A DNA stretch of 12,325 nt from JACPKO01 sp964406775 (GCA_964406775.1 CAYOSW010000031.1:1-12325); one strand, 5' to 3'. Positions 1 through 6,523 are shown, numbered from the stretch's first letter. Translations and numbers: made by a program. The notes: generated by a model not told the origin, from the letters alone.

Positions 1-26
1 AATCCAGTTTGGGACAGAGATTTCAT
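1..26 (-). CDS. Start of an unidentified minus-strand gene (runs off the window)
   Basis: Only the first codons are inside the window. An ATG at 26-24 opens a frame (MKSLSQTG) that stays open to the edge. A TTG at 36-34 opens another frame (MTDNEISVPNWI) that is also open, so the true start is uncertain. A good promoter lies just upstream (40-68), which is the main reason to believe a gene begins here. Nothing can be said about function. Confidence 0.35.
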
Positions 27-39
27 TGTCAGTCAAATC

Positions 40-68
40 AGTATACGGAAAGCCCAGCCTTGTTTCAA
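40..68 (-). promoter_or_regulatory. Promoter for the partial gene at the left edge
   Basis: Read on the minus strand, TTGAAA (68-63), a 17-nt spacer and TATACT (45-40) form a sigma70-like promoter in the 55-bp gap after the S1 gene. The expected transcription start is near 33, a few nucleotides before the ATG at 26. Confidence 0.55.
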
Positions 69-81
69 TCTAAATCAGACC

Positions 82-1146
82 TTATTTGTAGATTAAATCT
101 TTTGTCGAGGTTCTAAAAGGCACAAGATTAATTCTGCGCTTTTGAGTATCGATACTGTCTACGAGACAGGTAATCTTCTTCCCTATCGGATATTCCATAT
201 CAGGCTCAACTTTATTCGAATGAATTAAACCCTCTACCCCGCCCTCAAGCTCCATCGACACACCTGCGGATGTAACTTTTGTAACTGTTGCCGAAATAAC
301 ATCTTCGGGCTGAAAATTCTTCGCCGCTTCCGCAAAAGGATCTCCTTTTAATTGCTTAACCGAAAAATTGACACGGCCGGTATTTAAATCGGTTGCGGTA
401 ACAACTCCGGAAATTTCGTCTCCAACCTTAAAAACAGTGCCCGGATCTTCGACTTTCTCCCAGGAAAGCTCAGAGATATGGGCTAATGCTTCCAAGCCGT
501 TTTCGAGGCTTGCAAAGACTCCGAAAGGCAATATCGCCTCAACCTTGCCCGAAACTTTATCTCCCTGCTTAACACCGGCCAGCTTCTTCTTTGTTTCTTC
601 CGTAACTGCGGTTTTTTGGGTGAAAATAAGTCTATTCTGGCCGGGATCAACTTCGATAACGCTAACCTGCAGGTCATTGCCGACCAGTTCATCAATTTTA
701 GAAGCCTGAGAAAGTGTTACCTGAGAGGAAGGAAGGAATCCGCGGACTCCCTCAACCTCTACGATTAAACCGCCTTTATTTAATTCAAGTGCTTTTCCTT
801 TGAAAATCTGAGCTTTATTTTTGGCTGAAATAAACCTTTCCCAATTCTTGCGGTGTCCGCCTCTTCCGGTATTCGTAACGGCTCTGTTTAAACCTAAAAC
901 AACCTGACCGGATTCATTCTCGCTGCGCACAACAAAAGCGGAAATTTTATCGCCGACTTTAAGTCCCGCCAACTGCTCATCCGAGTAATCTTTTTTGGGT
1001 AAAACACCTTCCGCTTTGGAGCCTAAATCAAGTACGATATCCGCACCGATATGCACGATCACACCTTCGATCTCTTGGTTACGTTCTAATTTAAGATTTT
1101 TCTGGGTCTGTGCGGCCATTAAATCGGCCATTGTCATTGTGCTCAC
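82..1146 (-). CDS. rpsA: 30S ribosomal protein S1 (four S1 domains)
   Basis: The product (354 aa) binds mRNA on the small ribosomal subunit and helps start translation. Four OB-fold S1 repeats are visible at about residues 24-87, 107-177, 194-264 and 281-344. The third is the most typical (FGVFASLENGLEALAHISEL at about 208-227), and the others keep the G-x-hydrophobic-E-G-(F/L)-(L/I) pattern (for example GVRGFLPSSQ). Four domains fit the short S1 of Gram-positive and candidate-phyla bacteria rather than the six-domain proteobacterial form. The start is a GTG at 1146, chosen because AAGGA lies 8 nt upstream; an in-frame ATG three codons later is less well placed. It has its own promoter at 1181-1209 and a leader of about 28 nt. 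A general RNA-binding S1-repeat protein is the alternative, but the repeat number and length favour rpsA. Confidence 0.9.
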   Translation of the reverse strand: MSTMTMADLMAAQTQKNLKLERNQEIEGVIVHIGADIVLDLGSKAEGVLPKKDYSDEQLAGLKVGDKISAFVVRSENESGQVVLGLNRAVTNTGRGGHRKNWERFISAKNKAQIFKGKALELNKGGLIVEVEGVRGFLPSSQVTLSQASKIDELVGNDLQVSVIEVDPGQNRLIFTQKTAVTEETKKKLAGVKQGDKVSGKVEAILPFGVFASLENGLEALAHISELSWEKVEDPGTVFKVGDEISGVVTATDLNTGRVNFSVKQLKGDPFAEAAKNFQPEDVISATVTKVTSAGVSMELEGGVEGLIHSNKVEPDMEYPIGKKITCLVDSIDTQKRRINLVPFRTSTKDLIYK

Positions 1147-1154
1147 GCATTATT

Positions 1155-1159
1155 TCCTT
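1155..1159 (-). promoter_or_regulatory. Shine-Dalgarno site of the S1 gene
   Basis: AAGGA on the minus strand, 8 nt before the GTG start, within AAGAAGGAAAT. It is the only convincing ribosome binding site before a protein gene in this window, and it decides the choice of the GTG start. Confidence 0.7.
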
Positions 1160-1180
1160 CTTTCTTCAAAAGATTAGAGC

Positions 1181-1209
1181 ATTATACACAATCAGCTCAA
1201 TAATGTGAA
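1181..1209 (-). promoter_or_regulatory. Promoter of the S1 gene
   Basis: On the minus strand TTCACA (1209-1204), a 17-nt spacer and a perfect TATAAT (1186-1181). The predicted start is near 1174, giving a short leader of about 28 nt that contains the ribosome binding site. It begins 7 nt after the stop of the preceding gene. Confidence 0.65.
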
Positions 1210-1215
1210 CCGATC

Positions 1216-2226
1216 CTATGATTGAGGACTTTCAGGGAGAGCTCTCGTTCTGACGCTTCTCACATAAAGGTCAACTGCTGAATCTATCAAACCTCCGTGC
1301 ATAGCCGGACAACCCGTTATGATCGTGCTTGGTTTGACCTTTTCTTTGCGCAATAATCGCAAAATATACGACAGAATTCCGTCAGTCCCGGGAGTTTCCG
1401 GCTCAGCTTTTGCAGCTTTTGCAGCTTTTTTTCCAATCCAGTCTCTTTCAATAAGCACCCTGCTGGCCGGACCAATCACCACTTTAGGTACAGCTCCCGA
1501 TGCATCAAAACTAAATCTGTCTCTCCGGTAGACCAGTCTATCGTCCCATCCATCTACATTGGCAACCGCACTCCTCACGCTACTAATATATGTCACATCT
1601 TTTGCTGCCGGTAAGGAAAGAATCGCTGCCGAAGAAACCATCAGATCCAATAACTGATCATAGGTCGGTGCTTCGCCTGTTGCACTAATAGTTACATCTC
1701 TTACTAAAGCCGGGTAATCCGGTCCGTTAGCTTTGAGCAAAGTACCCGTACCGCTGAGAACTCTGCTCAAAAGCGGCACTATCTCTCCGATTGCGGGGTT
1801 TGCCCATCTGTTTAATTTGCTATGAACCAACTCGGTATGAGGCTTTTGTACGCGGGGATGGGCTAATGAGGAAACGTTCATAGTTAGAACACCGTACATA
1901 CTGATAACTAACGGTTCAAGATACCGGTCCACCATATCTTTCTCAGACTGGTCTGCTAACCTGAATGGAAAACTATCTCCCGGCACCGTCACCTGTGCTA
2001 ATAAAATTCCTGCATCAATACTTAAGGCGGTAAAATATGTATTAACAATTGCTTTCCTCGGATCAGTATTGTTCGGTGAGTCAAGGTGACTCCTAGCAAA
2101 ATCATAAATATCCAGTTGAGGAATCTTTTTCCCGCGTAATACTTTAGCGTAAACCTCTTCCGGAGGTTTACCGCTTAATAATTCCCGTACTGCTTTTTTA
2201 GTATTAAAATGATTTCTCTCAGGCAT
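1216..2226 (-). CDS. Protein of unknown function with C-terminal TGCPAMHGG motif
   Basis: A 336-aa protein that I do not recognise. It has no signal peptide or clear membrane segment and reads as a soluble, mainly helical protein. Visible features are a basic N-terminus, a low-complexity Lys/Ala stretch at about 266-275 (KKAAKAAKAE) coded by a 9-bp tandem repeat, and a C-terminal block TGCPAMHGGLID at about 304-315 that contains the only cysteine (C306). The Lys/Ala stretch probably is a flexible linker between a body of about 260 residues and a C-terminal region of about 60. The ATG start is supported by a promoter whose TATAAT ends 6 nt upstream, implying a leaderless mRNA. It lies between the S1 gene and a cell-envelope gene, which says little about its role. 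Confidence 0.75.
   Translation of the reverse strand: MPERNHFNTKKAVRELLSGKPPEEVYAKVLRGKKIPQLDIYDFARSHLDSPNNTDPRKAIVNTYFTALSIDAGILLAQVTVPGDSFPFRLADQSEKDMVDRYLEPLVISMYGVLTMNVSSLAHPRVQKPHTELVHSKLNRWANPAIGEIVPLLSRVLSGTGTLLKANGPDYPALVRDVTISATGEAPTYDQLLDLMVSSAAILSLPAAKDVTYISSVRSAVANVDGWDDRLVYRRDRFSFDASGAVPKVVIGPASRVLIERDWIGKKAAKAAKAEPETPGTDGILSYILRLLRKEKVKPSTIITGCPAMHGGLIDSAVDLYVRSVRTRALPESPQS
1404..1430 (-). repeat. Three tandem 9-bp units inside the unknown gene
   Basis: On the plus strand CAGCTTTTG occurs twice and is followed by CAGCTTTTT. The unit encodes the Ala/Lys-rich linker of the gene at 1216-2226. Its length is a multiple of three, so slippage would change linker length without breaking the frame. 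Confidence 0.7.
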
Positions 2227-2232
2227 CTCAAA

Positions 2233-2261
2233 ATTATATATGCCTTGAAGCTAAATTGCAA
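2233..2261 (-). promoter_or_regulatory. Promoter of the unknown gene, leaderless
   Basis: Minus strand TTGCAA (2261-2256), 17-nt spacer, TATAAT (2238-2233). Only six nucleotides (TTTGAG) separate the -10 box from the ATG at 2226, so transcription should begin at or next to the start codon. Confidence 0.7.
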
Positions 2262-2280
2262 ACTATAGGTTGCAGAAGGA

Positions 2281-3396
2281 TTACGTTTCCCGGGCAAAGC
2301 TCCGTCCGATAATCCACCAAAATGCCGCGAGGACCGAAACTGTGGTCGGATTAAAGGAAAGCACCGCAAGCAGTCCGATCATTACCGCGGTCTCAATTAC
2401 CATTTTCTTCCGGGTCAGGTTCCATAGAGTCAGAATAACCAGACAAATCAGCAAAACCAGTCCTGTCCCCCCTCCCCAAATCCAAAAATCCAGAAAGATA
2501 TTATGCGCCGAATCAACTGTCTGATATTGAATGTTTGCATTTAATTTTTTTGACATTGCAGCGATCCGGTTTTGAACCGACTCGATTCCCGTCCCGAAAA
2601 ACGGCGACCGGGACCCCGCTGCTAGTGAAACCTGCCAAATTTGAGCCCTGTCCTCAAAACGGAAATTCATCGGATCAGTGTTGGTTTTTAAGAAATACGA
2701 CCTTTCGAAAATAGGCAGTCCTAAGGATAAAATCAATAAAACTGAACAAATAATTACTCCTGTTATAAATCTGAATTTCATCCTTAAAAGCCCTAAAAAT
2801 AACACCTCTAAAAATATGCCTGTGAGCGCGGATCTGGATTGGCTAAAGTTAATGACAATAAGTGCCAGCAATACACTGATTATTTTCAACTGCAGTTTTT
2901 TCAGGCTCAAAACAAACGGAAGAAGCACAACAATCACAGCTCCTAAAGCATTCGGTTCCCCTAAGGACCCTATTAATCTCCCGGCGCTGTTACTGCCAAA
3001 TACTAAAGCCCCGGCGCAGACTGCCAGAAATGAAGCAATGTAAATATACTTCTCCTTCAGTCTAAAGTAGATGTTTTGAGCAATTAATGAAAGAGCCAGA
3101 AAATGCCAAAACAGGATAGTTCCCTGGAGCCTGAAGATATTTCCGAACAGGTTTTTATCCGAAGGATTAACCAGCAAATGGTATAAGGAGAGTAAAAAAA
3201 GCGCCATAATTACGGCGAAGAAGACGGGATTAACTCTGCGTAGCCTGAATTTGCCCGCGATAAGCGAGTAAACTACCAATATTTGGATTAAAATTTCGGC
3301 AAAAAGAACTTTCGGAGGCTCAAAACGTAAGCTGAAGAAAGGTATGACAATTAAAGGCGTCACAAATAAAAGCAGGTAAGTTAAAAGGACAGGCAC
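2281..3396 (-). CDS. O-antigen ligase / Wzy-type polymerase family membrane protein
   Basis: A 371-aa polytopic inner-membrane protein with about ten hydrophobic segments, of the family (Wzy_C/WaaL type) that transfers or polymerises undecaprenyl-linked sugar chains at the outer face of the membrane. Family signatures seen in order are GEPNALG (146-152), SQSRSALTG (185-193), R250 and W254 followed by P265 and GTGIE (268-272) in the large external loop, then SAHNIFLDFW (296-305) and the small-residue stretch GGGTG. The start is GTG at 3396; an in-frame TAG lies just upstream and no earlier start is possible. It follows the fibronectin-like gene by 45 bp and could be co-transcribed with it, although a possible extended -10 is present. 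Whether it is a ligase or a polymerase cannot be told from sequence alone. Confidence 0.82.
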   Translation of the reverse strand: MPVLLTYLLLFVTPLIVIPFFSLRFEPPKVLFAEILIQILVVYSLIAGKFRLRRVNPVFFAVIMALFLLSLYHLLVNPSDKNLFGNIFRLQGTILFWHFLALSLIAQNIYFRLKEKYIYIASFLAVCAGALVFGSNSAGRLIGSLGEPNALGAVIVVLLPFVLSLKKLQLKIISVLLALIVINFSQSRSALTGIFLEVLFLGLLRMKFRFITGVIICSVLLILSLGLPIFERSYFLKTNTDPMNFRFEDRAQIWQVSLAAGSRSPFFGTGIESVQNRIAAMSKKLNANIQYQTVDSAHNIFLDFWIWGGGTGLVLLICLVILTLWNLTRKKMVIETAVMIGLLAVLSFNPTTVSVLAAFWWIIGRSFARET

Positions 3397-3405
3397 TCTG
3401 AACTA

Positions 3406-3416
3406 AGTGTAGCAAA
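3406..3416 (-). promoter_or_regulatory. Possible extended -10 for the Wzy-like gene
   Basis: Minus strand TTTGCTACACT holds a TGN-TACACT extended -10 box (TACACT at 3411-3406), 9 nt before the GTG start. There is no good -35 box at the expected distance (TACCAC). Transcription from the upstream gene is an alternative. Confidence 0.4.
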
Positions 3417-3441
3417 CATCATTAAAGGGTGGTAGTAAACC

Positions 3442-4266
3442 TTACGGTTTAAAGAGATTTGAAAGAAAGTTAAATACTTTACCGAATAATCCCCCGTTTG
3501 TCTGAGCCTGAGGAGCAGGAGTAGCAGAGGCTATAGGTGAAGGGTTGCCTGCAACTAAAGGCATATTTTTCTTTATTGTTTTTCCTAAAACTCCGGCCTG
3601 GAATCCCTGTGCAGGAGTATTAATAAATTTACCTCCGACTTTCACGGCTATTTCTTCCGAATATGCTCCCGGCTGACAATCATTTCCGCCTCTTACTTTA
3701 AAGAAATAAGTAAATCCGCCTGATAAACCTTTAACAGAGAAGGTTGTTACATTACCGATGCTTGCTCCGTATAAAGGCTTTCCTTTTTGTACGCCGTAGG
3801 CAATTACATAGTTATTAACAGGATCTGCAGCTTTGGTCCAACTTAAAGTTATTTCATTTTTTCCGGTCGTTACAGCTGAAATTATTTTAGGAGCAGAGCC
3901 CGGAGCCTGAGTGTTACAGCTAGGCGCACCTACTGAACCGCCTGAATTTGATGAATTACCGTTTCCTCCGTTATTATTTGAAGAATTACTTGAAGGGGAA
4001 GGTGTAGGACTTACCTCAGGAGCAGTTACGGGATTTTCTTCAGAAGTTACAGGTGATGTTATAGGATTTTCGTCAGCTTTAGCATTAATAATCCAATCCG
4101 CCTGCAAACCGATTATTCCGACAAAAAGAGTGATCAGTCCGGCACCGATGAATTTTTTGATTGCAAGAGAACTATCTTCCTGAATCGAATTGCGGTATAA
4201 AACGACAGCTCCTGTTGAGGACGCTTTTCCGCCTGAATTTATATGGGCTTCTGAGTTATTAAACAT
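3442..4266 (-). CDS. Membrane-anchored surface protein with one fibronectin type III-like domain
   Basis: A 274-aa protein with a cytoplasmic N-terminus of about 37 residues, one membrane helix at about 38-58, then a Thr/Ser/Pro-rich and Asn/Gly-rich linker (about 66-115), a fibronectin type III-like beta-sandwich (about 122-211; LSWTKAADPV, NNYVIAYG, GGFTYFFKVRGG are typical strand sequences), a short GFQAGVLG segment and a hydrophobic tail (LFGKVFNFLSNLF). Two cysteines, C117 and C197, flank the domain and could form a disulfide outside the cell. The layout suggests a type II membrane protein that displays a binding domain on a low-complexity stalk. Similar domains are common in surface proteins of Microgenomates genomes, as far as I recall. 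The partner is unknown. The strong promoter fixes the start. Confidence 0.72.
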   Translation of the reverse strand: MFNNSEAHINSGGKASSTGAVVLYRNSIQEDSSLAIKKFIGAGLITLFVGIIGLQADWIINAKADENPITSPVTSEENPVTAPEVSPTPSPSSNSSNNNGGNGNSSNSGGSVGAPSCNTQAPGSAPKIISAVTTGKNEITLSWTKAADPVNNYVIAYGVQKGKPLYGASIGNVTTFSVKGLSGGFTYFFKVRGGNDCQPGAYSEEIAVKVGGKFINTPAQGFQAGVLGKTIKKNMPLVAGNPSPIASATPAPQAQTNGGLFGKVFNFLSNLFKP

Positions 4267-4274
4267 GAATGCGT

Positions 4275-4303
4275 ATTGTATATTATTATAGGTTATATGT
4301 CAA
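4275..4303 (-). promoter_or_regulatory. Strong promoter of the fibronectin-like gene
   Basis: Minus strand consensus TTGACA (4303-4298), 17-nt spacer, TACAAT (4280-4275), with 8 nt to the ATG at 4266. It lies back to back with the msrB promoter in the 79-bp divergent gap. Confidence 0.75.
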
Positions 4304-4333
4304 GTTTTACGTACGTGGTAATTACCAAAGAGC

Positions 4334-4339
4334 TATAAT
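4334..4339 (+). promoter_or_regulatory. -10 box of the msrB-like gene
   Basis: A perfect TATAAT ends 6 nt before the ATG at 4346, again implying a leaderless mRNA. No good -35 box is seen at 17 or 18 nt, so the promoter may be weak or need an activator. It faces away from the promoter at 4275-4303. Confidence 0.5.
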
Positions 4340-4345
4340 TGATGA

Positions 4346-4876
4346 ATGAGAAAACCTAAGAAATATTTGGTAACTCTAGCTAGCTTGATTGTCGTTTTTA
4401 TCAGCCTGTCTATACTGGTTGGCCTGCGTAACGAATCCAATAAAACCACAATTAATACCCCTCAACCTTCAGGATTTAAGCCGGAAATTACAAAAACCGA
4501 GGCTGAATGGAAAGAAATTTTAACCCACCAGCAATATTATGTTTTAAGAGAAAAAGGCACTGATATCCCCTTCTCTGAAAAAGAGCTCTTGAATGAGCAT
4601 CGGAAAGGGACTTTTGTTACCGCCGATTGCGGAGAGCCAGTTTTTAGGAGTGAGGCTAAATTTGACTCCGGAACCGGCTGGCCGAGTTTTTACGAACCTA
4701 TTAAAGATTCTGTTGTTGAGATTACAGATAATAGTTTAGGAATACCAAGAATTGAGATAGTTGGTAAAAAATGCGGGGGACATTTGGGACATGTCTTTAA
4801 CGACGGCCCGGCTCCAACTGGCTTAAGGTACTGCATCAATGCCTCCGCCTTAAAATTCATCCCCGATCCGAGTTAA
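4346..4876 (+). CDS. msrB: Membrane-anchored MsrB-type peptide methionine (R)-S-oxide reductase
   Basis: A 176-aa protein: an N-terminal membrane anchor or uncleaved signal (about 7-27), a short linker, then an MsrB domain from about 50. It should reduce the R form of methionine sulfoxide in proteins outside the membrane. Family motifs are SGTGWPSFYEP (108-118), GHLGHVFNDGP (145-155) and RYCINASALKF (161-171), with catalytic C163. The two CxxC zinc motifs are each half lost: VTADCG keeps only C95 and VGKKCGG keeps only C143, the partners being T92 and G140. The common resolving Cys in the SGCGWPSF position is Thr here. C95 or C143 could therefore act as the resolving cysteine. It stands alone on the plus strand, divergent from a surface-protein gene. 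Confidence 0.88.
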   Translation: MRKPKKYLVTLASLIVVFISLSILVGLRNESNKTTINTPQPSGFKPEITKTEAEWKEILTHQQYYVLREKGTDIPFSEKELLNEHRKGTFVTADCGEPVFRSEAKFDSGTGWPSFYEPIKDSVVEITDNSLGIPRIEIVGKKCGGHLGHVFNDGPAPTGLRYCINASALKFIPDPS

Positions 4877-4892
4877 TTACGGCCACCACAAA

Positions 4893-4944
4893 AAAGGCGA
4901 GCTTTGCAACTTCTAAAAGAAATTGGGTGTGTTGGCTCGCCTTT
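4893..4944 (-). terminator. Terminator hairpin between msrB and the 5S gene
   Basis: A 10-bp perfect stem (AAAGGCGAGC at 4893-4902 and GCTCGCCTTT at 4935-4944) with a 32-nt loop. On the minus strand the stem is followed by TTTTTT, so it best stops leftward transcription from the 5S side. On the plus strand it also follows msrB, with only a poor T-tract, and may act in both directions. Confidence 0.65.
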
Positions 4945-4950
4945 GATCAG

Positions 4951-4966
4951 GTCTGGCAGTAAGCTC
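4951..4966 (-). pseudogene. Vestigial copy of the 5S rRNA 3' end
   Basis: On the minus strand GAGCTTACTGCCAGA matches the 3' end of the complete 5S gene (TAGCTCACTGCCAGA) at 13 of 15 positions. As with the real gene, a terminator stem begins about 8 nt further on. The upstream part does not align convincingly to 5S. It may be the remnant of a tandem second 5S gene. Confidence 0.4.
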
Positions 4967-4991
4967 CAGGGCTTGCCCTCTGCTCACATAC

Positions 4992-5026
4992 ATAAAACAA
5001 AGGCTCTCCTTTAGGGAGAGCCTTAA
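4992..5026 (-). terminator. Terminator of the 5S rRNA gene
   Basis: A 10-bp stem, AAGGCTCTCC (5000-5009) with GGAGAGCCTT (5015-5024), and a 5-nt loop. On the minus strand it is followed by TGTTTTA. It begins about 7 nt after the 3' end of the 5S gene, a normal place for an intrinsic terminator of a one-gene transcript. Confidence 0.75.
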
Positions 5027-5030
5027 TAAA

Positions 5031-5147
5031 TCTGGCAGTGAGCTATCTTCACACAACCTTGCGGATGCATTATTGTCACCGCTGAAGCGTTTGACGACTG
5101 AGTTCGGGATGGGATCAGGTCGGACCGCTACGCACAAACCACCAGGA
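5031..5147 (-). rRNA. rrf: 5S ribosomal RNA
   Basis: About 117 nt on the minus strand, from TCCTGGTGG (5147) to CACTGCCAGA (5031). Conserved 5S elements are clear: the loop region CGACCTGATCCCATCCCGAACTC, written here in two parts as CGACCTGATCCCATC and CCGAACTC, and the closing helix I between the two ends (CTGG with CCAG). It forms the central protuberance of the large subunit. The gene lies about 6.3 kb downstream of the 23S 3' end on the same strand, with seven protein genes between, so it is not part of an ordinary rRNA operon. It has its own promoter and terminator. Confidence 0.92.
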
Positions 5148-5151
5148 AAAT

Positions 5152-5180
5152 ATTATATAGTAATTGAGATTCTTTATCAA
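5152..5180 (-). promoter_or_regulatory. Dedicated promoter of the 5S rRNA gene
   Basis: Minus strand TTGATA (5180-5175), 17-nt spacer, perfect TATAAT (5157-5152). The 5S 5' end is at 5147, only 4 nt after the -10 box, so the transcript should start at, or within a nucleotide or two of, the mature RNA. It fits into the 42 bp between the pilin stop codon and the 5S gene. Confidence 0.8.
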
Positions 5181-5189
5181 GAGGAGTAT

Positions 5190-5756
5190 TTAGTAACCGC
5201 AAGAGTTAGTGGCAGCTGCTGTTCCGACACTGCTGTATACCGCCCAACCTGTTGGAAAACCTGATGCATTGCCTGTAGCTACAACGGTACAGTCCGCAGC
5301 TCCATCCAGCATCGGATCAATTAGGTTAGGCTGGCTTTGAAATTGAGTAGTACTCATCTCAGGCCCCGAGGCTGCAGCAGCAATCGTACTGTTAGTCCTG
5401 ACTTTATATTCATTGGCCGTACCCTTGTATTGATAACAATTTGTACCTGTTGCAGCATTTCCGTTATCCAACGGATCAGCAGGCACAACGGGCATATAAG
5501 CAGGTACCAAGGTTGCCGAAAGAGCCGCCCCTACACAAGTAAAATTAGCTACAGCGGGATAGCTACCGGTCGCTGATTTATAAACCTCCAGGGCGCTTTG
5601 TATAGCTCTCAAGTCCTGTGCCCTTTTTGATACCCTGCCGGATTTTAGATCAGTCGATAAAACTACAACAAATACAGCTGAAACGATGGCGACAATAGCT
5701 ATCGAAACCATAAGCTCAATTAGGGTAAAACCGAATTGCTTCTTAAAAGAGGGCAT
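5190..5756 (-). CDS. Type IV pilin-like protein 1 (GspG/PilA type)
   Basis: A 188-aa pilin-like protein. The 9-residue leader ends KKQFG, followed by FTLIE, so prepilin peptidase should cut after G9 and methylate F10; E14 is the conserved +5 glutamate. A hydrophobic helix at about 10-34 would anchor the subunit and form the fibre core, followed by an amphipathic helix (KRAQDLRAIQSALEVYK). The head carries VPADPLDNGN (91-100) and an EYKVRTN strand. Four cysteines (C74, C107, C156, C186) correspond to two probable disulfides shared by the three full-type paralogues. It is the last protein gene of the run and ends 42 bp before the 5S gene. Major pilin, minor pilin and pseudopilin cannot be told apart here. 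Confidence 0.88.
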   Translation of the reverse strand: MPSFKKQFGFTLIELMVSIAIVAIVSAVFVVVLSTDLKSGRVSKRAQDLRAIQSALEVYKSATGSYPAVANFTCVGAALSATLVPAYMPVVPADPLDNGNAATGTNCYQYKGTANEYKVRTNSTIAAAASGPEMSTTQFQSQPNLIDPMLDGAADCTVVATGNASGFPTGWAVYSSVGTAAATNSCGY

Positions 5757-5763
5757 TGAATTA

Positions 5764-5792
5764 AGTATCGAATATAAAATTTAAATAGTCAA
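5764..5792 (-). promoter_or_regulatory. Promoter of pilin-like gene 1
   Basis: Minus strand TTGACT (5792-5787), 17-nt spacer, GATACT (5769-5764), then TAATTCA and the ATG. Same boxes and spacing as the other three pilin promoters, although the spacer sequence differs. Confidence 0.75.
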
Positions 5793-5803
5793 TAACCCCC
5801 GAC

Positions 5804-6487
5804 CTACTGGCCAAAAGAACAGACACCAGAATTACAAGGAGTTCCCGTCGCGCAGGCATATCCACCGAATGCACAACGTACGTTATTCCACGCAGTACCA
5901 TTCCAGGATCCGGTGCAGTAACCATCTCTGGCATAATTGCGCCCCGAAATTACTTCACAATAATCCGAACTGTTGGCGCCGGTACTGTCCAGACACGATC
6001 CTGAAGTTGCAATATCACCGGGACCGTCGGAATCCTTACACCACGTCCCGTCAGCCCCGTAAAGCACCGCTTCGTAGGAACCTCCGGTAGTAAACCCTTC
6101 ACCTGTTGACGAAAGATTAGGGTTTGCACGGACATCAAATTTTGTGGCAGTTGTGTCCGATGAGTATTGATAGCAGTACGTACCCGCCGCATTTCCTTTA
6201 TCCAACGGATCGGCAGGCATAACCGGCATATAAGCAGGTACTAAGACCGACAAAGACGATGAAATACAGTTGAATCCGTTTTGTAAAGGAACAGTTCCCG
6301 TTGATGTTTTATAAAGCTCTATCGAAGCCGTTATCGCCTTGAGATCCTCGGTTCTTTTTGCGTTACGCACTGATTTTTGGGCATTTGAGTAAACGATAAC
6401 CCCTGCCGAAGAAACAATTGCCATAATCACAATCGAGACCATTATCTCGACCAAGGTAAAGCCGGATTGCTTTTTAGGATTGGGCAT
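5804..6487 (-). CDS. Type IV pilin-like protein 2 with cysteine-rich C-terminus
   Basis: A 227-aa member of the pilin family, about 40 residues longer than its neighbours. The leader MPNPKKQSG and FTLVE start, the helix at about 10-34, and the core with C74, C105 and MPADPLDKGN match the paralogues. After about residue 135 the sequence departs completely: the usual tail (QP-LIDP, DG--DC, GW-V) is replaced by a Gly/Ser/Asp-rich region with eight cysteines (C150 to C223), for example GTWCKDSDG, DSTGANSSDYC and CNSGVCSFGQ. The even number of cysteines and the small-residue content suggest a disulfide-stabilised extracellular domain, perhaps a minor or tip pilin with a binding role; that is inference. 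It has the same promoter type as its paralogues. Confidence 0.85.
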   Translation of the reverse strand: MPNPKKQSGFTLVEIMVSIVIMAIVSSAGVIVYSNAQKSVRNAKRTEDLKAITASIELYKTSTGTVPLQNGFNCISSSLSVLVPAYMPVMPADPLDKGNAAGTYCYQYSSDTTATKFDVRANPNLSSTGEGFTTGGSYEAVLYGADGTWCKDSDGPGDIATSGSCLDSTGANSSDYCEVISGRNYARDGYCTGSWNGTAWNNVRCAFGGYACATGTPCNSGVCSFGQ

Positions 6488-6494
6488 TAAATTA

Positions 6495-6523
6495 AGTATT
6501 GGATTTTAAAGATCTGCAGTCAA
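6495..6523 (-). promoter_or_regulatory. Promoter of pilin-like gene 2
   Basis: Minus strand TTGACT (6523-6518), 17-nt spacer, AATACT (6500-6495), then TAATTTA and the ATG at 6487. Leaderless arrangement shared by the pilin set. Confidence 0.75.

Noticed and set aside
368..709. Open frame of 113 codons opposite the S1 gene
   Set aside because: It is the shadow of a confidently identified ribosomal protein gene.
4913..5137. Open frame of 74 codons on the minus strand
   Set aside because: It runs through the 5S rRNA gene and its terminators; no promoter or start signal belongs to it.
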